This document shows, piece after piece, positions 12,330 through 24,200 of a DNA stretch of 64,000 nucleotides. The DNA comes from Membranipora membranacea (Eukaryota; Bryozoa; Gymnolaemata; Cheilostomatida; Membraniporidae). The stretch lies in the NCBI GenBank assembly GCA_914767715.1, contig OU612071.1, positions 6,076,001-6,140,000 of the forward strand. The letters are read 5' to 3'. The position numbers and the translations under genes are program-made. The notes under the pieces were generated by a model that searched no databases, was not told where the DNA came from, and was given only the letters and a program-made list of their open reading frames with translations. Every line of letters starts with the position of its first letter. The first letter of the stretch is position 1.

Positions 12330-13102
12330 AGTACAGGGCTGTATTTGTTTTGATAATTTGTATCTCATAAATTAAAACAGATCTAATATAATTTGGCTGG
12401 TATTATACCCTGCGTGCCTTAATTTACTATATTATTTCATTGATGAGAGATGACAATAGACTTAATATATATATATATATATGTGCCACGTACCCTAGCT
12501 TCATGATACATACATTCATACCTGGAGTTGGCATACTCAATTTCCAGCACAGATCTATTCTTCCTCATGAAGCGACAAAAAAATTGCAGTAAAAACTTGT
12601 AACAAGGAATCCAAGCTGAGCAGGTTGTGCTCAGTCATGACTAGGAATATTTATGCAAGAATCTATGATGATGGTGGTGGTGCTTTGATCTGGCTCATTC
12701 AACAAAATATTTGTGATACTGTGTTGTGGGTATTCTGTGCATTTGAATAGTAGTGGTAGATGGCTGTATTTGTTTCAGTATTTATTGGCTAATGATTGTA
12801 ACTTATCAGGTCTGTTCTCGCTCTAGATTCGCCTAAGGAGTCAATTTTTATACCATCTCGTGCGGAACGGTCTTTTACACAAACTCACAAATTTTCTCTG
12901 TGTTTAAATAATTAGGGGCCGGACAAGAGCTGATATCATGCGCGGCGTCCCTTGATTTTTCACATTATTTCATTGAATGGTATATAGTAAACTATGCCTC
13001 ACAGCACAAACTAATTACGTCATGTCGTGCTATTTAAGTGGGACACATTATGATCAGTGAAGCATAAGCATTGTCCTGTCTAGGTAGTATATTAAGTCTA
13101 TG
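12330..13102 (-). repeat. right long TIR
   Basis: Reverse-complement partner of 9943-10735. It contains a (TA)n run near 12467-12482 where the left arm has a shorter one near 10563-10572. Confidence 0.8.
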
Positions 13103-13193
13103 ACTGATGATGATGCTGGCTATAATATTGGATGTTCTTATTGCGTCCGATGTTGATATAGAAACTATCCTGTTTGCTGCTGTAAATGCGACA
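13103..13193 (-). repeat. LTR of the non-autonomous element, second part
   Basis: After the transposon, LTR sequence resumes at ACTGATGA and matches 18925-19015. It ends at GCGACA, where the two copies diverge abruptly ('tctgcac' here, 'aagacac' in the other copy). This is the expected inner boundary of the LTR. Confidence 0.7.
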
Positions 13194-13560
13194 TCTGCAC
13201 CCCCCGGTTGCAATCGTCCTCGATTGCTATGACAATCCTTTGATCTGGTGTGTGGATGCGACATCTGCACCCCCTGATTGCAATCGTCCTCGATTGCTAT
13301 AACAATCCTATGATCTGATGTGTGGATGCGACATCTGCACTCCTCTGGTTACAATCGTCCTCGATTGCTATGACAATCCTTTGATCTGATGTTTGGATGC
13401 GACATCTGCACCTCCCTGGTTGCAATCGTCCTCAATTGCTATGACAATCCTATGATCTGGTGTGTGGATGCGACATCTGCACCCCCTGATTGCAATCGTC
13501 CTCGATTGCTATGACAGGTTTTCCGCTCCCTGCTATTGATGTGACATCTGCATTCCCTGG
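13187..13560. repeat. 70-bp tandem repeat built from the LTR edge
   Basis: Five to six tandem units of about 70 bp, each containing 'gatgcgacatctgcac', a C-rich tract and 'caatcgtcctcgattgctat'. The first unit spans the LTR/interior junction, so every unit carries a copy of the putative polypurine tract plus the first bases of the LTR (minus-strand reading). Spacing is regular but there are no unique spacers, so this is a minisatellite and not a CRISPR. Confidence 0.8.
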
Positions 13561-14195
13561 TTGTGATCGTCCCTGATCGCCGTGACATGTCACATGATCT
13601 GACAAGTCGTCTGGTTCCTGTAGTCCGTAACATTATGGCTAGCCTGGGTACTGGAGGTCGCCAACCTCTCCCAGTGTTCTTTCTCCTCTGTTTCTGCTTG
13701 TCCTGGCGCTCCAGATCGGTATGGTGCATCTGACGCTTCACTGCCTCTGCTCCCTCATCGTTAGTCTCCAGCTGCTCCAGGTCATCCTGTCTGCCTTTTG
13801 TTCCTGATCGTCCCTCCTAACCATTGAATTCTACATCTATAGGTTGTACAGTATGCTTCAGGTGTGTGAGTAGCTCCTACCAAACCCTCTCGCTCGCTCG
13901 CTCGCTCTAACCATAAGTCTCGTTAAGTATTGTCCCGCTCACTTCCTGCTCAATCTCTGCCCTGTTGTAAGTCTAAATTGACCTGCTTTTGTCAACATTT
14001 TGTCACCTGAATCTATAATTGTGTCACTAGATGCAATTCATTGCAAAAGGTGACACCAGAAAAGATACACGGGTTACAATGCAGGGGTCAGCTTTTTCTC
14101 AAAAATTTCACCAAGTTCTGTTTCTCTCAATGATAAATTACCTCACACTCACTTCATAATATTATAACTGTATTCAATTTAATCATTTATTTCTA

Positions 14196-14229
14196 GATAT
14201 ACATTTCTAGATATACATATACATATACA

Positions 14230-14262
<33 letters not shown>

Positions 14263-14270
14263 CATACAAT
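14196..14270 (+). repeat. ACAT/ATACAT microsatellite
   Basis: Uninterrupted and slightly interrupted 'tacatacatacataca' units. Confidence 0.9.
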
Positions 14271-17039
14271 ATAAAATTTACTTACCACCTTTCAAAAATT
14301 TACATATTGTGTCCTCTTATTGAAACACAAGACAACTCTCAATTCAGTTGAACCCGCAAAAAAATGGAATCTCTAAAAGTTAAACAGGAAGTGAGTGTTT
14401 GCCAACACAACAGCAAGACTGCAAACTCTTTCTCTTTGGAGCTGGAACTGGCAAGGAGTAGTAATTCCCAGTCCCGCCACTGGTTTTGGAGTTGGATATT
14501 CTGACTGAGCCTCCCCATCCATAATGAGTAAGTTTAAATTTAACACATACTAGATCATCCCAAAGAGGTGACAGCAAGTACTAGCAGAGCATATAGTGGT
14601 GAATATAGTTAGTTACAGTTAGCACTAAAGTTGTTGCCAGCATTCAAATCATTTTCAATCATGTTGTTAAGATCAAGGGCAGTCTGATAATTAGTAACCT
14701 TCCCATGGTGACATTGTACTTACAGTAGAGAGGCAGATAGGGCCAACCCCATGATTGCAGCACATGTTAATCCGCCCTTCACAAAATCAAGTATTATTGT
14801 GATTGCTGCATGATGTTAATCATGTCAATTGATATTAAAGTATGGATTGGATTCAATAACCAACCAAGGCAGGTGTCCCCTCCCATTTTCCTTATCCCCT
14901 GATTGAGTTGGATAGGCTCACTTTTATAATGCACTATGTTATACCATAGTCGCTTGTGACTTAGGCCCAGGCATCTAGTAAATGGGAAACCCTATCCATC
15001 ATACTAGATTTCCCAGTATGAGGGTGATTAGGCATGGTGAGGCACCCACATTTCAGTACTATTCATTCAAATCACTATAAACCAATTATTGTTTTAGGCC
15101 GTCAAAACATCCTGCATACCGGTGAGTGGTCAGTTAATGCCTCGCTACTACAACTACAGAAACCCAATGTTAGTTATTAACGACCATTTCAATTGTCCTG
15201 TCCCTATCCTGTTAATAAAACTGATGTCATCTACTTCAATATGATCACAAATAACAACTATGGGCTGAGAAACCCATCATTGATTTGACAATTTATCTCT
15301 GGCTAGCGGTAAAAGATGGTTTCTTGTCTTAGTCTTTATAAAAGTTTTCAAGTTAAGGTCTAGGACCGCGTTGGTAAAAAGTCAAGTATCCTGGGGATTA
15401 CCACTAATCCTGTGCCTAAACCTTCATCAAAACTGGGATTTCATAACTTGCCTACAGATTCAGCTCTAGCATCAATAAGTAATATTAAAAGGAAAAATGG
15501 GCAATTTTGAGTTGTCTTATGTTTTAGTAGAGTTGTTCAATTTAAAATACCTTTCTTTTGTGAGTCCTTTTATTGCAATCCATGGCTGTTGTGGAAGTCA
15601 CAACATGACAAGGAGTTCAATCCTCAGACTAACTCACAAAACTAGTAAAACCAAGTTCTGTTTAACCAAAAACTATACATAATATAGTGTCCTGTGGACC
15701 CACAGGCTATCAACTAGCAGATATCATTACTCAGGGACGTCGTAGACGACCAATTGACTTCCCTTTGAATATATACCTTACATTATTAATTTGTTCATTA
15801 TAAGCACAGAAATTCCGAAACCATTTCTAAATATGTAGCTCGAGGATGTACCAACTCAAGCCCTTGAAAATGTTGAAACCTCTTTTATTTGTAATCATGA
15901 GATCCTGAGGCCCTCAGATATCAACAAGTGGTGGAAACTATGGGCAATAAATAAAGCCTTGACCTTACCAATCACCAGTAAGTCACTGAATTTTCTTTTA
16001 CCAGTTATCTCTGTTGGTGGTGATCCAAGCAAGTTGAGGTTTCAACCATATTAAAACTAAGTCTTAATTTAGGGGCTAATTTTCATGTAGACCCACCCTG
16101 ATGTTAGATGTAGGCAATTTCTAATTCCAGCAACACTTGTATCTAGTTTGCAAATCTCAATTTATGTTGGTACCCAGAATCTCATGACTGACTCAGTTAT
16201 CTATACTGTGCCAAGGGGAAAATGCCTTAAGTCATTGATAGGCAGAGCCCATCTTATCCTTAGTGCAAATTGCACTTGAAATTCTACATGTCAGCTACTG
16301 AAAATATAGTAATTTAGATTGGATTTTCCATGAAATGTCAAATTTTTTGCCACACAGTTAGACGTTCATAAATGTTTACTCACTGCTACCTACCTCACTT
16401 ATAGTTAACCTTCAGCTAAATCACCTTACCCCAATAAATAATTCTCATAAGATCTATTACTAAATGCCAATCGGAATCACATTGTATACACATCTTATCT
16501 GTCAAATTCTTTACCCTTGCGTGTAGAAGGCAACCATGAGTACTTTTGAGACCATGCTACCACGAATACAATTTATGGGTCAGACACTGTTAACGCAATA
16601 GACTAAGCTTGGCTGCATTTATTTTCAAGCATACTGTGGTGACATTAATTATTCTTACCCATTTCCTCCACGTGAACGCAAACGTTTTAAAAGCTTGTCT
16701 CCTAGGCACACAAACAACTTTAAGGCTTCTTTTAATGACAGGCCAAATATCAGAGTTTCTCAAACAAGGAAAGTTAGATGCAGTTAACAACTTTCAGACT
16801 GAAAAACTGCTCGAAATCATGAACAACTAAATAACTCAACATTAACTGAACATTATAATTTTTCTAAACACATCATTTAACACATAAATTTCATAAATTT
16901 CACGGGTGATGACTCCTCTGATGGAACAGATATAAAGGCTTCGGAAACCATCAAGCTGAATATCAATTTGTGCGCTTTTAATAGACAATGGATGACTGCC
17001 TCCACATTTATGGACGTCCAATCCATTCCAAAAGAGTAG

Positions 17040-17215
17040 TCACCAGCACTGGATCCTGGACAAATTTCCTCATAATTTCTTCACATAATTTTCTTTCATA
17101 ATTTCCTCATATTTTTCATCTTAATTTTCCTCATAATTTCTCATCATAATTTCTTCTAATAATATTCTCACATAATCTTTTCACATAATTTCTTCTAATA
17201 ATTGTCTCTCATAAT
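17040..17215 (+). repeat. degenerate 'tcataatttctt' minisatellite
   Basis: At least ten diverged copies of a 12-20 bp unit based on 'cataatttcttc', close to the putative primer-binding end of the LTR-like element. Confidence 0.7.
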
Positions 17216-18027
17216 CGTTGGCCTGGGTCTGAAGTTTTCTGGTAGTCAGGGCTGTCTGTCTCGGTCGATACCTCAAAACTAGGCATCACCGAAAACGAGC
17301 AGGCAGTCTCAACTCCTCAGCTCAACAGCCTCAGGTCCTTAAATGATTATGAGAATTCCAAATAATAACCAAAAAAAATTTTTTTTTCTCCAATAAATTC
17401 AAGATTTAAAATCAGTTTCATTGCATCAAAGTCTACTAACTTTCCTCCTACTCACATGTGGATTTGATTTGAGAATTTCCTAAGTACACCCTCGAGCTGC
17501 AACTCTTACCCCTAATTAAAATGAGATAGTTCCATGACTTACTGCGGTTTTCTTGTGATAAGAGGAAGATAATTTTTATGCAATTAATAATCCGGCTAGT
17601 TGTGAACCTGTAATATAGAAAATAACATAGCGTGAGTTACAAAGCCCATTAATCATGGTTTAATTATCAGTACAATGGTGTAAAGATTCTGTATACCATC
17701 ACAGTGTAAGGATATACCCTTACTCTGTGATACCATGGAGTACTTGACACCAGCGCACATAAATGAATAAATGATAAATGATTGGCATCTTTGCTTGGAT
17801 ATATTTTTAATCACGCTTGTCTCCGATGCAGGGTTTGAATCAATGAATACTGTCACTGAATACTGGTAAAAATTATTTACACTTTTGCACTTATAGATTT
17901 GCTAGATATACTGATGGAGATGATTCTTATGATGTCTACTTACGATTTCAATAAAGTAAAGAGCTTGATAAAGTAAGGGGTTAAATAAACAGAAACAGTA
18001 GTCTGAAGGTCGTTAGATCTCTCCTCA

Positions 18028-18043
18028 CTCGGCGAGCACCAAT
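18028..18043 (-). other. putative tRNA primer-binding site
   Basis: On the minus strand ATTGGTGCTCGCCGAG follows directly after the LTR end ATCCCACA. The TGG start pairs with a tRNA CCA tail. The tRNA species was not assigned. Confidence 0.4.
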
Positions 18044-19015
18044 TGTGGGATTCCGGGTTATGGAGTCACCACATTAACTCTCCGCTACTGAGATCTGTGC
18101 TCACGAGCTCGGTATGATGATTCTCACTATGTGACACTGACTTATTTACATAATTGTGATGTCATTTATTTCGAGATCAAACACTTGACAAAGAGCATGC
18201 CTTTTAATTCTTATCAAGTTTAACATCAAACATAAATCAACTTAAAAATGCATGTCTTATTTCTACAAGTCATACTTTCTAGTCAATGATGCCATGCATG
18301 CTGGATTTAATTCATTTAACTCAATTAGTTGATGGTATAGATAATCCAACCAAATGTTATACTGTGCCAATATTAAATAATAAGGCGAGTTCTATTTCCC
18401 TATAAATATCACTAACGTACAATAAATGAAAATATTATGATAACAACTCGTAAAACTTTCATGTTTAAAAAAAAACTGACCTGTCTTCAAAAGAAGTTGC
18501 AAACAAAGAGTGCTGCTTGACGACCAGAGGGTCGCCAAACAAATCATGCTTTCCATTGGTGAACCATGCTCTTATATAGCATGGTTCCAGACACAGTAAA
18601 AATTGCTGACGTCAATAAGCAAAAAAACAAAAAATAAACACAATTTTCAATTACCGCAAAAAGAGGGTTGATCGGCCGCAAGAGTGGGTTGATCCAGGGT
18701 TGATCGGCCGCAAGTGTGGGTTGGTGTAAGTCAGGCATTATGCTAATTCTGAATTGTCTCTGTTGGCGCCACCTTTACTGCATTGTCATGGTTGTCACGG
18801 TTCTGGCGTTAGGGTGGCACCGGTATTAAGAATAGAATTTAGATTTGCATATATTTGCCTGTCCCTGATTCGAGGTGATATGCACTAGCTGGTAACTGCG
18901 TGTCCTCGAGTCGAGGTTGAGTGTACTGATGATGATGCTGGCTATAATATTGGATGTTCTTATTGCGTCCGATGTTGATATAGAAATTATCCTGTTTGCT
19001 GCTGTTAATGCGACA
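18044..19015 (-). repeat. intact LTR of the non-autonomous element
   Basis: 972 bp, uninterrupted. It carries the single ACTGATGA (18925-18932) that is the empty counterpart of the 3160-bp insertion in the left LTR. A third, truncated copy of the same LTR lies at 48565-48767 in inverted orientation. Confidence 0.7.
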
Positions 19016-19154
19016 AAGACACGCCCACTAAACCTGTTACCGATTGCATAAGAGCTCTTATTCAGGCTAGGATCATTCATCATTGCTGGGAGTTACCCTC
19101 TCTCTTCGTGTAGCCGAGTACTGACTTACTTTATTTTACCTGCTGATTATCAAA

Positions 19155-19265
19155 ATTTTCCCTGTCATAGCCCGGGAAAATAGCGAAGCCGAGGGATGAC
19201 ACACAATTTTTTTCGTTGGAAAAGTAAAAATGATTGTTTGTCATTACTCGTCTTCCGTAGTATAC
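19155..19265 (-). repeat. diverged third copy of an arm segment
   Basis: Shares 'agccgagggatgacac', a T-run and 'tcgtcttccgtagtatac' with 55695-55800 (same orientation) and 6140-6240 (inverted), but is clearly more diverged than those two are from each other. This part of the duplicated arms therefore belongs to an older repeat family. Confidence 0.65.
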
Positions 19266-19345
19266 ATTCTAGGCATTCAGCCGCAGATCTTTGAAACATG
19301 AAAACTTCTATTGAGTATATTGGAATGCATGTATTAGCTTAGGGT

Positions 19346-19347
19346 CG

Positions 19348-19443
<96 letters not shown>

Positions 19444-19444
19444 G
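19346..19444 (+). repeat. (TTTC)n microsatellite
   Basis: About 24 uninterrupted TTTC units. Confidence 0.98.
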
Positions 19445-20081
19445 ATCACTGTCAATAGCTTTACTACCGCATACATCAAAGGATGATTTATAGCATTCAT
19501 TATGCAACCACATCATTATGTAGAAACTGTTTGTGAGCGGTAAACAGAAGAGGGATGTCCCCAACCACAAGATCAGCTGATTCATTCATATCTTTTTTTT
19601 TAAAAATGACATTCATTATTAACTTGCTCTCACTATCATAGATTCAAGAAATGCAATAGGATCTGAAAACTGCATGACTTCCCTAACTCTCATTCTAAGC
19701 GGAATTTATATTACTCTAGTTTTGATTTATAATCTTTGAATTTAATGAATTTGTAAAAAATAACCTATCAATTTTACCTGAATTCTTCTGATATCTTTGA
19801 GAAGCACTGACACAGATTAGGGTAGTTGGAATGAGTTACTATACAGCCTCCTGTTTTTGCTGAGTGTATACTGGTATGTGAAATTGTTTGGTAACCAACT
19901 ATAGTACTGTGAATTGATCGCAGCAAAAACTCATGTTTAATTTCAGGTCAGACTGCTACAAACAAAAACTGACCCAGCCATAAACTGAAATGCTAAAAAT
20001 GGATGCCGCCAGTAGGGTGAAATACATGTGCAGATGATCCCAAACCTGTTAGCCTAGAGCTTCATGAAGTCGCCGAGCAGA

Positions 20082-20851
20082 CAGATTTAAATCCATTTGT
20101 GGTTTAATTTTTATTTTTAAGGCTCCACCTTTAATCCTTGCATATACGTCAATCAGCCAAACAGTAATTTACTGTCATAAAACAGTCCTTTCAACTTTCA
20201 ACTTCAATATTGTTTGTAAACATAAACCTTATTAGAACATTGATATCGGAACAAGGCCAAATCAAAACATGATGACATATTTAATCAAATCCATGCTATT
20301 AGGTGAACATCACTTAGGAGTTCGCTCCTCAGCCAAAAGACAAAGAATTGTTGCACTAAAGTTTCAGCGGAGTTCACTATTTGGCCAATGAAGCCGACAG
20401 ACATAGAACTGCTGCACTAGAGTTTCTCGTTGTCTGCAGCTGAAATACAGGTTAAACAGCTGCTGACACAGCTTTGCCCAGCAGCAGCAGCGCCACCATT
20501 CAAAAATCTAAATAGAGCGTTGTGGCCTCAAAACATCTAGCCAGTAGCTTTGCATGGTGTTATATGAGCTCTCAAATGTAGGGAGTATCTTCTTCCCAGC
20601 CATCCACCATTAGTGATGTCAAAAATTGCCCCTAACTGATCAGGTGCCTTTAAAATCTAGCTAAGATCCAACACTTTCATTAGTGTTGGATAATTTGAGA
20701 TTTGCCCCCCACCCCGCAATCTATTCTATACAAAGACATTTTTCTTAAGACTATTGTCTTGTAAAGACAAGAATAGGAGCCACTTATATCTCTTTATCAG
20801 TTTTCACAATAATCAATGTTGTAATTTTTGTCATTCAAATATTGTGCTAGA
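20082..20851 (+). repeat. left arm of the inverted duplication (block 2)
   Basis: Matches the reverse complement of 47494-48231 almost completely, for example the stretch around 'tttgccccccaccccgc'. The partner starts within 2 bp of the assembly gap, so the homology is cut there by the contig edge and not by a biological boundary. No gene recognised. Confidence 0.85.
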
Positions 20852-21228
20852 TAAAAGAAATGATAGAGCAAGGATAATACCAGCAGTATGGTATCATCAA
20901 GTAAGCTAGATCCTGTTGCTATCTTGTTACAGAATGTATGAATTTGAAATATGCCAAAAACAGTTTCAACTTGTTGATGCAATACACATATTAATACCAG
21001 TATATATGTCGCATAGTATTATGATAAAAAATTGTTGACTATGGCGCAACCTGTTCGCACTGCCAAGTTGATGGATATAACTCAAACATGCCATGAAGTT
21101 TGATGCGGGTATATCACGTTTATTTGCAACGTGTCACCAAGAATAAACAGTGTTATCAGTTTCTCTGATCAGTATTTCATTTTACTTCAAAGCACCCTGC
21201 TGCTAGCTTCTAACAATTTATCATCAAA
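20852..21228 (+). other. upstream region of the TRIM-like gene
   Basis: No core promoter element could be assigned with confidence. The ATG at 21229 lies in the context 'tcatcaaaatgg', acceptable for translation initiation, and is followed directly by RING-coding sequence. Confidence 0.4.
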
Positions 21229-24200
21229 ATGGCCGAGTCTACCGAAAGAGAAGAAAAATTTCTGGAGTGCTCTCTCTGTTTTGAGAATGATGAGCTGAAG
21301 AGGCTGCCGTGTCATCCTGGACATATATTCTGTGTGAAATGTTTGACTAAGGATTTTGAGGTCACCAAGGTAGTCAGGTGTTCTCTATGCAGGTGAGTAT
21401 TTACCTCCCTTGTTTTGTGCTTTGATGACTGATATACTCTTCAGATACCGGCTCACTATGGTTGTCATATTGAATTATGTGCACTGAGAGATTTGCTTCT
21501 AAGGGCCCTGTTAATGGTTTTTCTATGCGAAATAAAATTATCATGCATATGACATTCTGATTGTAATACAGTCACAGTTTGTCATTGACAGTATTAACCT
21601 TTTCACAGTTTTCCATGGCATATTTGCAAAGCATTTTGCTTCTAGGCATATTCTTTAAGTTCAAAGTGTCAATGCCAATGACTGATTAGTGTCAGATTCG
21701 GTGTTGTGATTTTTCTACACACCCAGTACATGACGTATTTCATGGCCTCACAACAAGGATGCATTCTAGTTTTCTAGAATGCATCAGATTCTCAGTATGA
21801 GTATCAAGGGCACCTTGCCCTCCTATTTAGGGGCCGCCCAATCTGCTGTGTCTTACTGAACGGCAAGCACTTTTCAGACTAGTGTATGCATCCAATTCTA
21901 TCTACCAAGTCCGATCGAATATCTTAACAGAATGCATAAAATTATACCTCAAGAGAGTCTGTTTTAAAAGCTACAGGACATATTGTTGGTCACTTCCTAA
22001 AAGAGCAGTCTTTTATTTTGTCTAACATGACCTTGATTCTATTGTAAACAATACAAGAGCTTTTAGTTGTGAATAGAAATTCTTACACTGAGACATCACT
22101 ACTAACACAGTAACGTATTCTTGTTGCCATTATGTTGCCAATTTAGTCGATTCTGGACAAACTTACAACAGTCATACTAGAATTTCTTACATTGATTTTG
22201 ACATGATTCTAGCCTTTTAATTTCTGGAAGTTTGCCAGAGAATATTGAAGGTGAATGAAAGCACTCGAAAGCTTCTCAGCGCTTTGGAAATAAAAGCAAA
22301 TTGTCAGAATCATCTTAAGATTCCTTGATCGTTTTTTATCTTAAGGTCGGTGTTTGATGACGAAATTGGCTCCTTACAATCGGCCGGGGAACCTTTGGAT
22401 AAGTTTCTCTGCTGTGATGTCTGTATGAGGAAAGAAGATTTACTGTAAAATCTGTAGGAAGAAGTTCTGTACGACTCATGAGAAGGTTGGTAAAACATTG
22501 GTTGAGTGATAGTACATGAGTTGGGCTCCGCAACGAATGTCTTCAATTGCAATTTTTCTGGGTCAATCAATCTCTTTGAACCCGGCAGTAATGTGATAAT
22601 TGGTGGTTTGTTCTACAAATTTTGCCCACAAAAAACAGACAGACATATCAGACAACAATTTAAATTAATTAAAAAAAAGGAGTGAAGAGTATTAAGCAAG
22701 AAATTTGAAAATGACAAGTTGTCCGAATGATTTTTCATTCCTAGTGGACACCAGCAAATCATAACACGTATATCTAACAATTTTATCAAGGAATTGGCAC
22801 AATAGATATCGTTGTTTAGGCTAAAGCCAGGTGTGATAGCTATATTAAGAACACACCTTGCAGAGTTCTAGGTTATAAACATATTTTTAATGAAGCATCC
22901 CACCGCGTTTTTTCAGCACCATAATGAATCATCGGATGATCATGCCCAGTACCAAAATGATATCAAACCCTTTTTTTTCTCAAACAAGTTTAATTTGTCC
23001 TTAAACTTAGCATTTTCATTCCATAGGCCCATAATGAATCTTTAGATGATCACGCCCGGATCAGAATGGATGAGTATAAGAAAGAATTCAGAAAACTTGA
23101 GACCAGATACTGTCAGACACATACAGATGAACTGTACAATATAGGCTGTGAGAGATGCCACAATGTCTATTGTGAAGTATGCAACTTTTCACAGGAGATC
23201 GGAACATGTACTGATGGTTTGTTTCTCTTACTTGCATTCAAAAATTAGTAACTCTAGATCATGAAGTTGGAGTTATGTTGGACAGGATAAGCAGGCAGAC
23301 CTTAAGGATTGAGTCTCGACTCTTCACATATCATCAGGTAATCAACCTTATCAAAACTTCAATAAGAATAAAACTTGTTATGGCCCAAGCTTCAATGTGT
23401 CAGCCATGTGGATAAGTAACTCTGCTATCTGAGAAAGATCACAAATTCCTTCAAACTCTCTCAATGATCAGGCACTAGATAAACGTTTATTTTACACTTT
23501 GATGTTGAGCCTTGTTATTCAACCATCTGATACCATACAGATATGAGGTAGAAAAAAGAAATATTTAGCAAGTTAAGCAGCAATTGGATCCCTGAAAAAG
23601 CTTTTAAAAAATTGTTACCAACAAAGTTACAATTCCAAGGTGATCGGCTTTATTACATAGAAATTTGAAAGTTTCCAATAAAATCTCAGTAATGATTAAC
23701 CTAATAAATAATATACATAACAATTATTGAAGCAACACAACTATGATGATTCACTGTGCAAGCACATACCAGTTACTTTGTATCCCAGATAAACTTGTGT
23801 TCTCAAATTTGGTTCTGGGTTTTAGTCATAGACCTACTAATAATAAACCTAGACAGGTGACAGATAAAGAGCTTATACAGTGAGCAGTGAGGCCTATAAT
23901 AACTGGAATTCCCCAATGACACAACGTTACTGTGCTGTGCGCAGTGCATGCTGCAATGAATGGTGTTACTATATGAGCGTGACTACGCTGCAATGCTTAA
24001 ATAATGTATCACCGTTTACAGATATTGCTGGCTTCTAATGGTCGTATCTCATTCAATATTTGAGCTAGAGAAAAAATTCAGAGACTATGACGTTGCTTGT
24101 TACATCACCCTCCAGATAAAATCAACTTTTAGGCATCCGTCTTCGATATCTCTGTCATGCTCATATAGTAAAACCATTCATTGCTGCGCTCACTGTGCAC

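Larger units (their letters stand above)
9943..13102. mobile_element. 3160-bp DNA transposon with very long terminal inverted repeats
   Basis: Terminal inverted repeats of almost 800 bp (about 9943-10735 and 12330-13102) start G/CATAGACTTAATATAC and continue CTACCTAGACAGG. An 8-bp ACTGATGA duplication flanks the element, and the paralogous LTR holds the empty site. The central 1.6 kb has no recognisable transposase; short open frames there match nothing I know. An 8-bp duplication is typical of hAT and a few other superfamilies, but the terminus is not a perfect hAT consensus. I therefore call it a non-autonomous element of unassigned superfamily. It inserted into an LTR that already existed. 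Confidence 0.85.
13194..18043 (-). other. interior of the LTR-like element, no recognisable proteins
   Basis: 4.85 kb without reverse transcriptase, protease, integrase or gag motifs on either strand. A minus-strand open frame at 13439-13741 is rich in charged residues and could be the degraded tail of a polyprotein, but nothing diagnostic is visible. The stretch also holds (GCTC)n near 13890, an ACAT/ATAC microsatellite near 14196-14270 and an AT-rich minisatellite near 17040-17215. Confidence 0.5.
9095..19015 (-). mobile_element. LTR-bounded element without recognisable pol
   Basis: Two long direct repeats bound this interval: 9095-9942 plus 13103-13193 on the left (split by a DNA transposon), and 18044-19015 on the right. 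Read on the minus strand each LTR begins TGTCGCAT and ends ATCCCACA. AAGA flanks both outer edges (9091-9094 and 19016-19019), a 4-bp target duplication. On the minus strand the sequence just inside the right LTR is ATTGGTGCTCGCCGAG, whose TGG start suits a tRNA primer-binding site. A G-rich tract (GGGGGGTGCAGA) abuts the left LTR as a weak polypurine tract. The 4.85-kb interior shows no reverse transcriptase, integrase or gag. I infer a non-autonomous LTR element. The alternative is two unrelated copies of one repeat, which would leave the TSD, PBS and TG/CA ends as coincidences. Confidence 0.65.
19016..20081. other. gene-free stretch
   Basis: Contains a third copy of a roughly 100-bp piece of the duplicated arms (about 19155-19265; see 6140-6240 and 55695-55800), recognised by 'ccgagggatgacac' and 'cgtcttccgtagtatac', and a long (TTTC)n tract. 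No exon recognised. Confidence 0.5.

Noticed and set aside
13187-13560. CRISPR-like regular array
   Set aside because: The whole unit of about 70 bp repeats, with no unique spacers, and the context is a eukaryotic retroelement.
19334-19585. Lys/Glu/Arg-repeat protein on the minus strand
   Set aside because: It is a direct translation of the (TTTC)n microsatellite.
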